In this document: in pieces, positions 1 to 14,700 of the stretch
Layout: every line of letters starts with the position of its first letter
Position numbering within the stretch: the first letter of the stretch is position 1
DNA from: Centropus unirufus
Taxonomy: Eukaryota; Chordata; Aves; Cuculiformes; Centropidae
NCBI GenBank assembly: GCA_013397695.1
Contig: VYZI01000021.1
Coordinates: 4,088,590-4,152,589 of the forward strand
DNA length: 64,000 nucleotides
Direction of reading: 5' to 3'
Notes under the pieces: generated by a model
Databases searched by the model: none
Told to the model about the DNA's origin: nothing
The model's input: only the letters and a program-made list of their open reading frames with translations
Position numbers and translations under genes: made by a program

Positions 1-2545
1 GTTTTAATAAAGGTGTCTCATGCTCACGAAAACCGATAGCCTTGAAGAATGATTCCTCTGGTTTTCTACACAACAGGTGCAGGATGGCCAGTGTCACAGT
101 AGCTGCCAAATTGTCTCAAAACCTTGACTTGCAGTTACTGCATCTCTGAGCAAGGCGGGTGCTCAAGACCATCTGTCCCTCTTTAGTTGGTCTATCAAAA
201 GAGATCCGGTTAAGGATGTTCATAAGATGAATGTACGTGTGCAAGTGGACCAAAATTACCAAGCTCACTTTGTACAGGCCACCTAGGAACTGGTGAGTGG
301 AAATTACTTTACAGTATTGCCAAGATAGTTAATTGAAATCACTGAAGTCCATTGAAAATTTAGTTTGCATAATGGCACACGAAATTTGTAGCAAAGATAG
401 AACAGACTCTCTTCCTCCTTGGTCACCATTTCTATGATTCACCCAGATGACTTATGAAATAGTCATGCTCCACAGATCTGTTCTGGCTTATTTGGCTCCA
501 CTGAAGCATGTTTTTTGTCATACTGTAGATAATGGAAAATTCACAGATGAAAAATACAGTTGACTATAACATCAGCCTGAGAGTCTCAATTACCCGGCAA
601 AGAAAATAAAACTATAAAGAATAGCCAGGTAATTGCAGAGTTTGGAAATAAAGAGAATCAGAATCACATGGTGGTCATAGAGGAAAGTAATTTCTTCTTA
701 GAACCAAAAGCTATAACAGAGGCCCAGCACAATTTAAAGTCCTGTACTTAAAGCTGCCCCAACTAAATGTTCTGATCAGGAGAGTAAAAAGAACTTTCAT
801 TATGCTAAAGAAAGAGAAAAGTAAAATAAAAATCTAAAACAACCATGTGAAACACATCTTCTAACAGAAAATATTTTGCCTAGTCTGTTTTGGGCCTAAT
901 AAATCCATGCCTATTCTAGAAAGTAGAGAGAATGGGATCAACCAGAGCATGGCCCAGATGAAATTGCTATCAGAGAACTTCAGAAAGAGGAATTATTTTC
1001 TCAATGCATACAGCAAATAGCAAAAAGGGGCAAAAACAATCAGTTTCAAGCTTCCCGAAAAAGCTTTGGCAAAAGACTGCAGTAATTTGTGACACAGGCC
1101 AGAAACTAACAAATACAGCTGCCCAAAGGAAAAAAAAAACCACACTAGCAACAAAAGACAGATGCTAACAAAGTTGGACTTGAAGAATTTGTATTTTATG
1201 TGGACCTGGTTTAAAACCAAACTGTGACTCTCCGCTTACTCAGAAACAGTTTCAACTTGGCTAATACTCCACCCATAACAGACTACTGTGCAAATTTATA
1301 TTACTGAAGCATGAATCATTACAGCCCATACAAGTGCCTCTTTCCAAAAGCATTGCTCAGAAATTTTTATGGACTTAAAGGAAAATGTACTATGGCAATT
1401 GAAGTGTTTGCCAGTTACAAATCAGTCCATCAAAATACTCACAGACACATAAAAGATTCCTCTATCACAGGCTGAGCCTTGGTTCATCATTGATAGTACA
1501 GTAGCACTGTACCAGCACAGTGGTGTAAATAAGGATTTTGCACATCCCAAGGCAGCTGAAGAGCAAAACATCTCTTACGGCCAATGGCCTTTGGGACACT
1601 ATCAGAGAAGGCACCTTCAGACTGTCCTGTGGAAGCACCACACATGCCTACAGCTCTCAAGATGTTTCCCATCCACTCGCTTTTGACAGATAGCAACTGA
1701 TTTGCTGACTTGAACAATATGTTTACCTCCAAAGATACCAAATTCCCTGTGTTTAAGCTGCTGGTACTGAGATTACAGCCACAAATCTTAACTACAGACT
1801 GGCAGCCAGCTCCTACATGAATCCATACTCAATTGCATACCGAGAGTTATTCTAAAGAAGCCTTTTCCACTCTAGACTAGTTAACAGAAATGTACATGCA
1901 TCAATACAAACTCAATATTCAATAAAGACCTTCACTAAAGCTTATACGAGTGCAAGTATCTCTAAAGAATCAAACACATTGTTTCTTTTCTATGCTAGTT
2001 AATTAATGATGAAATCAATCAATCATTATCCTTTAAATTGAGTTCTACAACTGGACAAAGCACTCCAGGACTGATCTAATGCACACATATTCCTCTACAA
2101 AACTCAGCCACTGCTCCTTATGCATCCAAGGATACTACCACTTCTTGCCACCAGATAGATTGTTTTTCCTCTGTGAACCGTACTCCTGTTTTCTGATATT
2201 CTTCCTAGGATGCGGCCCTCCATCAGTGGCTACACCCCGCATTCTTTGTCCCAAGATGTACAACCTTCTTATTTGGCTGCACAAAAGTATGTTTTATTGT
2301 AGTAACCCAGTACCTCATATCATCCAGTGTAACTCAGAAAAAAGTTTGCAGCCATCATGTTTAAAAGAAAGTAATATGGATGGCTTCCAAATCCTGGGAA
2401 GGTTTGCTCCCCAGATTCACCCTGAGAGAGTTTGGATACAAAAATGTAAATGAGAGACAGGATTATATATACTGAAAGATAAACAAAAGGATTACCTTTC
2501 TAGCAATTAGGAACCAATGGAAATGTGTCTCTAAAATGACCTTAC
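1..2545 (-). other. FAM169B: FAM169B intron 5, partial (runs off the left edge)
   Basis: This follows the donor site GTAAGG at 2545-2540 on the minus strand. The next exon of the family should encode a stretch ending in a Leu-Pro-Val-Leu-Asp-Thr core; I looked for it on the minus strand and did not find it, so it lies beyond the left edge. The open frames here (for example a plus-strand frame at 2079-2453) have no family resemblance. I see no repeat that I can name. Confidence 0.6.
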
Positions 2546-2720
2546 CTTTCATCTTGACTGAATAAAAACCAACAGCCTCGCCATTTCTCCAGAGTATCTT
2601 GGCACACTCAGTGGCAGAGTGAGGTAGAAAGAATGCATCATTAGCTGAACTCCCCTCTAGCATTCCAAACATAATGCAGTTCAGAACAAAGAGGACAATC
2701 CTTTCTGCAAATGTCTGGAC
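2546..2720 (-). CDS. FAM169B: FAM169B coding exon 5
   Basis: This 175-bp exon covers residues 119-176 plus one base. The acceptor is TTCTCTAAG at 2721-2729 (read on the minus strand) and the donor is G|GTAAGG at 2546/2545. It enters in phase 0 and leaves in phase 1. It encodes VQTFAERIVLFVLN, a variable loop, FFLPHSATECAKILWRNGE and AVGFYSVKMK. This is the best conserved part of the family in the window. Confidence 0.9.
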
Positions 2721-5700
2721 CTTAGAGAACAAACAAAAACAGACCAAAGAATAATGATGCAGAGAATAGTCCTTTGCGTTTCATAAAAGGCTTCAAAATT
2801 AAAAGGGGCTGGGAAGGAGGAGATCAGGAAACACGTACACTGAATGTGGGGAAAATACCTCACGAATTGGTTCAGACAGAAAGTCAAAAACAGTTTTTCC
2901 CTATGTTCCACCCTCTGTCCAGAGGGCATAGAATAATTTCGGAACAATTTATAAAGCTTAACATGTCTCCTGTTGTCAGAGAAATTCGAAAGCAGCAGGA
3001 AAAGAAGTATCTTCATTGTAGTCTCAGCAAAATTGTCACAGATTTGGAAACAGGATCAAGGCAATCTAACCCTACCCAAAAGCAAAATAATGACAGGATT
3101 CACTGTGTTATCCTGGTCACCTTTCCGCTATCACCTGTCTTGCCACAAAATCAAAAAACTTCAGTGGGCCAGGACCTTACTGAGGTGGACACTATATGAA
3201 ACAGAAAATAAATATAGTACATCCCAAACAGCTTATAATCTAGGTGTAACATGAACAATTGGGTTTTATGCTCTGCTTCTTACGAGATAACCGACAGAAC
3301 AGGGAAATTGAGGAATATAAAGGAACAGGATCACATCTGTCATCTAGGTAAATAGTGGTGCCAACAGGCTTCATATGAATGCTGAAAAAGAAAATCAGTT
3401 TCCACAAATAATGACAAGTTATCTCACTGCAATGAGCTGCAAGGGGCTATTTTTCTATTTTCAGATATTTTTTGCATTCTATGTTGATAGAGCAGATGCT
3501 TGAAAGCCCAAACCCCCATGTTTCTGCTCAAAGTTCTGTCTTGCAAGGATTTGTATGTCAAAATCTCTCCCTTCAGTTACCCACAAAAAAAAGACACCTC
3601 CTTAATTCAGTGAATAATTAAACTCTATGCATGGCAGGTATTTCAGAAAGATCATGAAGGAACCAAATAATTAAGGACTAAAGTTGGACAGCAAGGGTTC
3701 AGCAGGAAACAGAACAGACCTTAAATAGCCTCATTGCAACACAAAGCTCACATGCAGTAGGCATCTGACTTCTCAGTTGAAAACAGGCTAAAAACTACCC
3801 AAATCTCTCAAATTACAAAAAAATAGTTGTTTCCTACTAAGATAATTTATTTGGAAAAAGAATCACAGCTATAGAAAGTATTAAATAAGAGCAATTTCAT
3901 AAAATTATCACAATAAAACATTATTGAAGGCAAGAAAAAATTATAACTAGTTTGATAAGATATTGTTCCAATGGGTAGTAACACCTCCCATCAGTCAGTC
4001 AGTCAAGAAATGCTGTATCATGAGGAGTTATTGCTGATGTAGTAATTTGATTTAACTGATTATTTCATTAGTAGGCAGTGAGGGTAAAGTAAAAACAAAA
4101 ACTAATAAACCCCATAGGTTAATCATAAACTGCATGCACAATGTTGTTTTAAGGGGTTAATGTGCATTTCACTGTGCCATGGGAGACGTGAAGTAATTGG
4201 CGAGACACATACACAGCGCAGATCTCACAGGCAACAAAGCATGAGCTACAGGAGACCAGGGACAATTACATATGATTGCACTAGCTGGAAAGCTTTAGGG
4301 AAGGACAACTGTTTAAAACGGTATCCTTACCGAAATTAACCCATCTCTCAAAGGATCAGCTGTCTTTACTACATCTTCAACAGGCCACCAACACTGGTTC
4401 AAATAAACTGCCAAAACTACAAAAAGAAAAGGACAAGAGAGCACATTACCTGCAAACAAATACAAAGTTGGTTCTGAATCTTCCCAGAAGCAGCCTTAGC
4501 TCTACTTCTCCCTCCAGCTGACTCCAGTCTGACTGGCTGTGAGACAGCAGAACAATGATTGTGTTTCAATTTCACCTGTGTATCCCTTGATATCCAATTT
4601 TCACTACCACAGGAGGCACCAAGTGAAGGTAATTTTTCGCAGGAATTGATGTCACTTTGGTGTGACAACCAGGGTGCCATATGAATAAAGCACGTCCTGC
4701 ACGGTATCTGTTCAGTAGCACAGTAAGCCTCAGCGGCTTTTGGGACAAAGAGTGCTACCCAGCTGAAGGTTACATTTTTGAAGTTTCTTTCAGACTTTGT
4801 CCTGCCCACATGTATCCATACCCGTATTTGCCCCTGTACCAAAGACAAATATTTTCACATTCATTTTATTAAACAGCTTTTCAGCTGCCTATGCAATTGA
4901 ATTTCTATATATCTGCAACTTTAGAGCACAGACTCTTAAATTTCTGCAAGGACAGATATCCACAGAAATTCAAGTGCATGCAGAAAGGTTTCTATCAACA
5001 AAGGACATGCACACATTAGTAAGATATAGTTTGCCCTGAAGCACAAGTCTATGACCAACCTACATGTGTCAAGTCCCTGTGCAGGTGCTATGCAAAACTT
5101 GCACCCCATTTCTTCCCATCCTTGTTGGATGCTGGAAACAGCATTTAGCATGCAAAAACAAGTATATAAACCCAACTACTACACGTTCACCTACAGAACT
5201 CATTGCCTGCCAATAGATTTAGAAGAGAAAGACTGAAGCAGCAAATTGACACTGGAATTCTCCCAAGCCCTGTTCAGAAAGAAAAGTTTTAACATTGGGT
5301 CAATTCAAAGGATATAAAATAGATTTCAAGGGTTCAGATTAGGATTTAGAATAAACATAAGCATTTCATCATTTATGACCACAAACACACCAAGCAGCAA
5401 GTATTTCAGAAAAAAAAGAACTTATTTTTATCTGTACAGTGGTGTCATTCACACAAAGCACCCGGTCACAATTTCAGGAGTGCTTAGGAATACCGGGATC
5501 TTTACTATCTTCAAACATGGCAGCTGGAATTCCCATTTTTAGACAAAATGATAAAATACAATACAGAAGTATAAACGCAAAGAACATCACGTAGTTCACA
5601 TCTCCCGAGTCCTAAGAGTTGCAGGATCTACTGGTTTTCTAAGTTATCCAACTAGGGATAAACATAAGAAAATTAAAAAACATCTTTGAGTTAGAGACAA

Positions 5701-8700
5701 GTTCATGCACAAGGATGTGAAATGGCTTTAACGGGATTCATCTTTTACTTGTTTTAGCCTCTGGTTATACAAATGTCACTGATAGGCACTGGTTACTTTC
5801 CCTTTTTCCTTCAGCCTCTACCAGCTCCTATTGGCTTTGAGGCTGGAGATTCCACTTGGCTAACTTATATGTCAAATAAATTATTAAAGCATGTGCCAAA
5901 AAGCATTACACTTTGTGTATTGGGTTAACAATAAAGAAAGTACTGCACGCAAGAGCAGCTGGCTGTTTATAGCACCAGATCCAATTCATTAAATATTATG
6001 CACTTACTTGCATGGGAGTTTCATATTCTTTCTGTGATGGATTCAATCTGTTCCCTCAATCCCTTCACTCCGCTTTCAAATGCAAGCAGCCACTGCTCCA
6101 TTACACAGCCATGAAACATGCAGCTACAAAGGGAGCTGAGTCAGACAAAGGGGACATAATAGGCCAAATGCTGACTTCAATGGGAGCTGCGCAGAGGTTT
6201 GGCACATAGTTCAGACCATACAAAACACATAGTAAAGGTCAGAAAAGTTTTTCAGATCTTTGAGGAAAACGGGAAGATTCATAACCATGTTCTAAGGAGC
6301 TACTTTTATAGAACACTTACTGTGCTATTCAATAATTTAAATGTGTGGAAGGGAACAGTAGTTGACATAGCAACTGTCGCATCACATTTCTTGAGCAACC
6401 TTATCTATATGGATGCCTTCCTTGAAGGAAAAACATGTCTCCACATTTCACACAAGCATATGTACTTTGCTTTTTGTTATCATTTTTCAAGTCAACATCT
6501 GGTCCACACTTAAATCCATCCATGCTTCCCCATATTCTCATTTTCATTTTATAATCAACTTTGAGGAACACTACTTCAAATGCAGACATGTTTTGTAAGA
6601 CCACATGTTCCCTCTCCTTTCCCAGTCTTCTTGTTCTTTCCAAGACATTTGGTTACATTCACCTAATTACAAGAGATCAAGTTATTGCCAACAGTAAGTT
6701 ACACACATCACCTGAACCCCGTGAGTCAGGATGTACGTGATTACAATCATCTTGCAACGTAAGACGCGATGTGTTTGATTTTGCAATTGCAAAACCAAGT
6801 GAAATGGATGCACTCCAACACATTTCAGCTCAGAATTAATGGAGTATAAACATGCCCAGTTGGGTGGCTTGCCCTGTAACCTCAGTACTTGGATCACTTG
6901 GAGTCAGACAAACATATTCAGAGTACTGCAAGAAGCTGAGAGCCTGTGAAGCACACAATTCCATACCACTATGTGTATTTGGAATACAGTACTGAAAAAA
7001 TAACTGAATTGAATTAGGCACTAAGCATAATGCAATTGTGATTATGAAATCTCTCCCTTAGCTTGGCAAACGTGGATCCCTTCCCAGCCCAGGTCTGCAT
7101 TATATTTTTACTTTCTAGGCCATGCTGGCCAAAGGTTCCCACACTGGTGTGCAACTATTTGAATGAAATGTGCACATCAGGACTCTACACAGAGAAATGC
7201 AGAAAAATTAAGGCAACATCCAGCCTGGTCCTCCTTTTTTCCCCAGCCTTCATCTGAATTGCTGAAAAGCAGCCCTCATATGCAAACTAAATTAAAGGCA
7301 TTGCTATATATGAGAGCTGTAATTTGAGTTTGTTTAACAGATATAGAATTTACCAGTTCTTTACCTTACATATAGTCGTCTTTACCTTAATTTTGGCAGT
7401 ATTTCAGATTGATGGTACACCTACCGAGGCTGCTTTTACCAGATTTCCACCTTGGAAGGAGAATGGTAAATTACTCCAAGTAGTTCCATACAACTAAACC
7501 TAAGTCAGCTCTGATAACAGAGCAAGCTCAGAGATCCCACGATGAAGGGTGTTCTGCAATGTTGACATACCCTGAATAGCTGGAATATGAGATTTCTCCC
7601 TCTACTAAGAGTCTTACTGAAATAAATACATCAAAGCTTGGAAGGCATGCAGGTGCTGCAGTAACGGCAGCCATTCAAGTATCTAAGATATCTTTCCTGC
7701 AACCAATTACATTTTCTTCGGTTTTAGTCAGTGATTTGTTGAAAATGCCTTGTGATAAATGTTCCATAGCATCTAACAGTTATTGTAAATTATTATATAC
7801 AGCCTACAGAAAATGCCACGATAGAGTACGTTTATTCAGTATTATAAAGATGTTAATCACCCATGCTATGCTCTGTAAGCCCTTACAACATAATTTACAT
7901 TCTCATAACAGTATCCATACATATATACTAACAGAAGAGAACGCTCAACCTATCAAAAATAAATTAAAAATGCTCCCAACCAAGACCAAGTTCCATGCAT
8001 AAGTTACCCTATCAATTTTCCCTTTGAAATCCTCTCGGCAATCCATTTGACCAAGAACTTCAGAAACAAATCTCACAGTTGAAATTAATCCCTTCTCTTC
8101 AGGAATTAAATGCTATGAAACTTTAAAGGCTTTCACATGCAAACTTGTGGCTAGGCTGCTAAATTCAGTATTTTTCCAGAGCCTAAATTATTAGAATTTC
8201 AAACATAAATTATTCGATTAACAGTATTTTCTGTGGCAATTGTGGGAAAATAAGCATATTACAGAGCGTATTATTTCATAAGTATTATATTCACCATTTT
8301 ATCTATGCAGCATTTAACGTATAAATGTACACACAAATGAATCTGAAAGACAAAATGCCATTGCATAGGAACATAAGACATAGAATGTACATAGCTTTCT
8401 CACTGAGATTAAGGTGCTGTCCAGGCAGATGGTTAACCCCAGCAAGTGTCAAGGCATTGTACAGAGTTAATTTTAGAGGGTGAAGGGAGCCACGAGGAGC
8501 AATGGTGTGATGCTGAAGGAAGCGATGGTGCCAGGGATTGAGACGGAGAAGAGAACTAAATAGAAAAGGCTCTAGCCAGGGCTTTGTCAGCCACCAGTCA
8601 TAGAACTACTGGAGCAGAGGAAGGTTGTGGCTCTCAGGAGCAACATTATATGGTCCCAGAGCATCATGTCAGCGGTGGCAGGAATGAACAATGAGGATTT

Positions 8701-11700
8701 CAATGCTTTTTGCTGCTTCACTATCCACACCAGGACCTGAGAAGTATGCAACTGAACACCCTACACCCTTACCACCTGCAACTTCTATTCTGTTTCCAAC
8801 TGCTTCTCAGTAAAGCACCTCTACCCCAGCATATCCTGGGCCACCCTTGGCTTCCTTCCCCCAAAGGTATTCAGAAATGACCAAATGAATAACAAGAGAA
8901 AAACACTGGTAGACCATGTTTGCATTGGTAAGACTAACACTAACAAAACTGAATTCACAGATGGTGCAGGGAGCCTGATGTTCACAAATTCTAGCCTGGT
9001 GCTGAAAAACAAAAGCCTATTAGAGGCTGAGGCCCATCAGTGTGCTTCTGGAGAGCATCCTCTAATTTCATTTCAGCCAAAAGTCATCCAGTTGACACAC
9101 CCCAAGGCTGCTCCTCGATATAAGCTGAAGCACAAGTACATGGAGACAACCAGCAAATTTGCTTCTGAGAGCTCTCCTGTTGTGAAGTGCAACTGAAATG
9201 CAGGCACACTGGACAACACATAAGAAAGAGAAGAGTTTGACTACAGCAGGATTGTTTGATGAAACTGGAGCTCACAAGAAAAATGTAAAGTTCAAGGGTG
9301 GGGAAAAAAAATCATGCAGCCTATTTAGTGTTATAACTTTCTGTCCATGTCCTTAACTGGATGACTGAATTAATAAATATTGCTTTTCTCAGAAGGAATT
9401 GCTTTTAAAACAGTTTGAATTGTTCACTGGTCAGAACAAACGGTCACACAGGTAAGCAAATCCAGATGGGCTTACCATATTATCACAGTCTGCTGCCTTA
9501 AGAGCAAATTTCAGAACTGTTGAACTGTGGGAAAAGCATTTGGATAAAATCCTTCCAATATATATACCCGAATGTACACGTATGCAGACACACATTCACA
9601 CACACTGCAGCAGACTTTAGAGAACTAATGAAAATCTATTAAACCTCATCTAAGGGAAAAAAATTATATCAATCAAATTTGATGTGTGTAGGAAGGCTGG
9701 CCACATGTTTATTGCATATAAAAGACAGAAACAAAGAACTTCCAGTAAAATACATTAAATCATACTTTTAAAGGGGAATATTAAAAGCCAGATGTTGCAG
9801 GCCTTCCTAAAATAACCAGACCTACTGATCTCTCCGAGATTTTTTCTGCCACTATGGGCTGGTGATTCACACTGAAGTTTGATGAGGGGGGCACAGTAGT
9901 CAGTCAGTCTGTTGTTTATAACATAATAAGGTGTTTATTCTGCTAGGCTGAAGCTTTTCGTGTAGATGGTTATCATATAATTTAGGCTCCAATATGGACT
10001 TGTTTGACTTGTTCCTGTGGGAAATTATTTTTTCCTTGTGTACATGTATCTCTGTAATACTTCTTGTTCCTCATGCTATTAGCTCACTTAACTGAAGATT
10101 TATGTTAAATGCACTGCTTTCACCTGCATTTATTTAATAGTTCTTTATTTTTGCTTTGTAGTTGTCACAGATCCCCGTTCCTCTTGTGTAGCCTAAACTT
10201 ACTTCTGTTTTCAACTACATTCCTTTGGACATGAGTCAGTAGGGTATTCACAACCACACTCATGGAGTAAGTTTGGCCTCTGGTGTAGACGCTTCTCTCC
10301 TTTAGCAATCAGTGCCTATCTCTCTTCAGAAAAATCTTAATGGAATATAAAAATTAACATCGGGAATGTAATTCTATATCAAGAGTTCCAAAGGTACAAG
10401 AAAGTCTTCTGACTATACTTGTAACTTGGAAATGTCTCCTACCTTCAACTGCAGGGATTAGAACCCATTAGCGAACATCCCTTTGAAAGTCTACGTAAAA
10501 GAAGCTGGAAAACTGCAGAGTTCAACTCTAACCACAGGTAATTTTAATCTGGTTTGTTCTGATGAAGAAATTGCCTGGTTACGAGGTTTGGACTGAACAA
10601 TGAGCACTCAGTTACAATAACAGTACCTGCTATAGGAGTATAAGATCATTACTTGACATGCTTTGGAACCGACAACAGAAGGCTAAACATCTTTGCCTTG
10701 CACTTGTACTATTAAAAGTACTGGCTGTAAAAGCCTTTCAGGCATAATTTATAGATTATCCTTTAAAAAAATATGTTTTTAATGAGACATGTTAGTTTGC
10801 TGCCATATTTGGAAGCTGTAAACTTTAGAGTCTTCATGTGTTCTATATTTCCCTCCCTAAGTGATACAAAGAGCCAAAGGACAGGTTCGTGTATTTTTTG
10901 TAGATATTCCAAAAATTATATAGCCCATTGCTCCCCAATAGCTCCAAAACTGCTCATTTACTTTACACAGGTTGCAATCTGTGCTTTCTGTACTATGCAA
11001 CTTGGAGTCAAGTTTCCTGTTAATGACATTGCTGTCAGGAGCCATTACTTATTTAAGTTTGTGTTTTTCCCATTCCATCATCAAAGACCCTTGTCTAAGA
11101 AAGTAAGCAGGAAGAAATCAGGCTGTGACTGGAGACCATGAGATCCTGATAGCAGGAAGAAAAAATTCGGATTTAATTATTGAACAAATCTGAATAACCT
11201 GTTGATACTCTGAGCAGTGAATCATGAAATAGAAACACCAATAAGCAGATGCTGACTTCTGCTGCCTGTAACTCAGTTGCAGTGTATCCCTGTCAGGCTG
11301 ACACGGGGTTGTAACAGGAAAGCACCAGCATTACTAGCAGTAAGCAAGGCTAGGCAAGTAGAGTTTAAAGAACATCTTGGGACAACTGAAAAAAATGGAT
11401 TTAACCCAGTTTCTGGGCATAGAAACAGGAGGCAATCAAACCTAGGACTGAAGAAGATAACATAAAGTAAAAATAATATGAATAAGAATCAGTTAAGATC
11501 TAATATAATTTCATGTATTTGCTCTCATTTAAGGATTTCAGAGTTCTATCACATAGAATTTAAAAGTCTTGATTGTCAGTTCTCTCTTCAAGTCAATACC
11601 CCACCAACAGAAATCCCTGACAGGTAAACTGAATCTACTTCATATTCAAAACAAAACCCCGAAGTATTTAAATACATGAGCCAGCGGATTATCTTAAAAG

Positions 11701-14700
11701 TAAACAAGGTGAAGCTACTCAAATTTCAAAATATTTTGACCAATTCTAACCTGTCTCTTTATCCTTTGGATCAGTTAACAGCAACATTTTGCAAGTAGGA
11801 TTATTTCGGTAGAGTGGGACAAAACACACACAGGAATCTTCAAGTTTAACCTAAAAAACAAACATGCCCTGTAGCCATTTGTACTGCAAAGCTTCCAAGA
11901 AGTATTTCATGTACTAGATGCACTTATGGCATGCTTTACTAACATTCATGCTATTAGCTTAGCACAACATGCTCTCAATCCTGAACTTCAAGGCACTGAA
12001 ACACATGTAATACTCTAATATTATCGGTAAACAATGTGAATTAAAAGAAATCAAGCCACCAAAGTTAGTGAAGACCTTCATGCCGACTCACTACAGTTAG
12101 TACATAATCTGGCTTTCAACACTCTTGCATGCAGACAAATGGTGTTATGAAAGACCAGACACATCAAATAAAAACAAATAGAACTTGCACTTCTTACAGC
12201 ATCTTCCAGCTGAGCACTTGTGGTGTTTTGCAAACAATGAATTAAGCCTCAGGGTACAGGGAGTATCAAAGCATTAGGGCAGTGCCTGGGCAGTTTTATC
12301 TGTGAGGCACAGGGAGGGTAAGTTAATTGGCAAAAGGTGGTTGTGTTGCAGGCGAGGCTAAAATCAAAATACAGCTCTCAAGCGCTCAGTCTTAGACTAA
12401 ACTTCTAAATGATGTGGCACATAAACACAAAATCACTGCGCTCAAACAGCTTTATTGCATAGAGATGACAATTTCCATATGAATATTGCAAATGCTCTCA
12501 TGGAAGTTTAGGTACAGGCAAAGAGCATGCATAATTTAGCACAGTATGTACTGTACTTTCAAAAACCTCGTCCATTGTGTATGTGTGGGTGTGCCTCTCT
12601 CTCTAATTGCACCCATTTGTCAGTTTGCTATGAAACTCAAACCAGTCATGTGATATATTTAATATTTCTTGCTGCATGGAAGGAGTAGCATGAATATGGA
12701 TGATTCAAGGTAACAACTTTAAGCTGAAACCAGCATTCGCTAGTTTATGAGTGCCAGAATCCTGGGATCATCTATGCAAACACTGAATTCCAGGAAAAAA
12801 AAAAACCAACTGAAAACTGCTGGAAATCTGTATTCATGATCTTCCCAAGATTTCAGTATGTTCTGGGGATTCAGTCGTTCTTTGCATGCTTCAAATATAA
12901 CACCATTGATGTCATGATGGCAAACGGGAGCATTACTATAATCAAAAGGCCAGTACTATTTCCAATACTGCTAGAACTGTTATTTTGTTTTATAAGGCAA
13001 TGTGCACTTCCACAGGTGCTAACAACATCGGCATGAGCCAAGCATAGCTTTCTGTGGATGAACACTGCCAATGTGCTTCCATCCTGACTTGCAATAATCC
13101 TTGCTATTTGTGTACTGAATGCTAGACCACACCATGCCATACCAAAAAGAAGTTCTGTGACCCGAGCAAGCGGGCTGCCAGCCACTTAATACTTGCTAAA
13201 TAACTATGAAGGGTTGCTGGCCCTGCTGCTTGAAACTTGCTTTAATTCAGATGCTCAGAGAAAAAAATAAAAAAAGCCTGGTAACTGCAGCCATTATTTG
13301 AACATCAAAATCCTTATCCTTCAGGTTGGCAATATATAACAGAGTTTTCTAGCTCAGATGTTCACTGGGAATGGGAGATTTACCTTATTACATTTAATTT
13401 ATTTTTAATTACAAAATATCAATGTTCTTGAACTACTCATTACAGAGGATAAGGAAAAACACGACATAGCAAGAACATTACCATTACTTATGCTCTTGAC
13501 TAGCTGTCTGACTGCAGATGAGATTAGACCCGAATTAAAGGAATGCAAAGAGGAATGTGTTGCTATGAGACTCAAATCAGTCATGTGATGTATTTAAGGT
13601 CTGCTGACAAGCCACAAAACCCAGACAGTTCTGGATCAAAAACCAGAAGGGACGTCCCCCCTTAACTGATCTCGCTGTGTCTGGTTGTTGCAGGGATACA
13701 CACAGCATGGCTCGGGATTTGGCTTGGGATTTGAACTCACCCGCCCTTCCAAAGGCGCAGCAAATGAGCCTCTAAGGTACAGCCAGGCAGGCATGAAAGG
13801 CTGAGGTAAGGACACAGAAGCCCTAAACTGTGGGGGGGATTCATGCATTTTCAGGTTTGTTTGTATCTAACTCTACATGAGCCGCTAGAGGGCAACAAAA
13901 GAGTATTTAAAGCGTTTACATTCGCTGCTCAGAGACGAAGCTACCCACCTGAAAACACAATTTTTCTGGAAACTATTGAGCATTATTTCGTATTTTTCTA
14001 AACTGTGCAAAAGCCATTGTATGCAAAATATTTATTTCAACTAATCCACTTACTGGTTTGATAGTACCGTAACAGTTAGCTCAGCATGCTTTTTGTAATC
14101 TATGCAATGCCCAGAATGAAAGGTTTCAAAGGTTGACCGAGATCACAGTTTTTAACAGGCCAGCTCAGTCACCTCCACTGTATTCCCCAGGTGCCTCAGG
14201 AATGAACCCTAAAGCATTGGCACCTACAGTATTTATACCATGTATCAATCACAGCCGATCAAAATTCCTTTGGGAGAATCTATATTCAAAATTATCAGTA
14301 ACTATTGGAAAGAATGGAAACAAAATACAGACTATATCTCAATATCTGTGTAAACTGCACAGTAAAGGCAGATCTGTGCCGTGGTATAAACAACAATCAA
14401 ATTCACTTTTGATTCAGTCCTCAGAGGAGGCACATCAACATGCGAAGTTCATCTAAGTACTTCAAACCCTCATGCACACTCGGAGGGTTTTAGACTTTTA
14501 GTTTAAACTTATCTCTCATTTGCAACGTGCAAACTATTTGAAATAATGCAGAATTTGCTGATTGGAAGAGATTTGTAATCCAGCCATACCGGTTTAACCC
14601 TGCTCACAGATAGACAACAGACTAGTTCACAAATATCTAACTTGCGGTATGAAAAACATCACCCTACTACCTCTTCTCCTCCAGGGATCAAAAAAACATC

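Larger units (their letters stand above)
11851..14670 (-). other. FAM169B: FAM169B intron 2
   Basis: A 2.8-kb intron. It contains two diverged copies of a 36-bp sequence (listed separately) about 0.9 kb apart. I see no CR1 copy. The open frames at 12836-13185 and 13636-13848 show no family resemblance and are taken as chance. Confidence 0.65.

Noticed and set aside
1..130. Possible exon on the minus strand at the left edge (candidate acceptor at about 68)
   Set aside because: Read in the phase required after exon 5 it meets a stop within about 20 codons and does not show the Leu-Pro-Val-Leu-Asp-Thr core expected of the next FAM169 exon.
2079..2453. 124-codon plus-strand frame
   Set aside because: Lies in an intron, is Cys/Phe-rich without domain features, and matches nothing I know.
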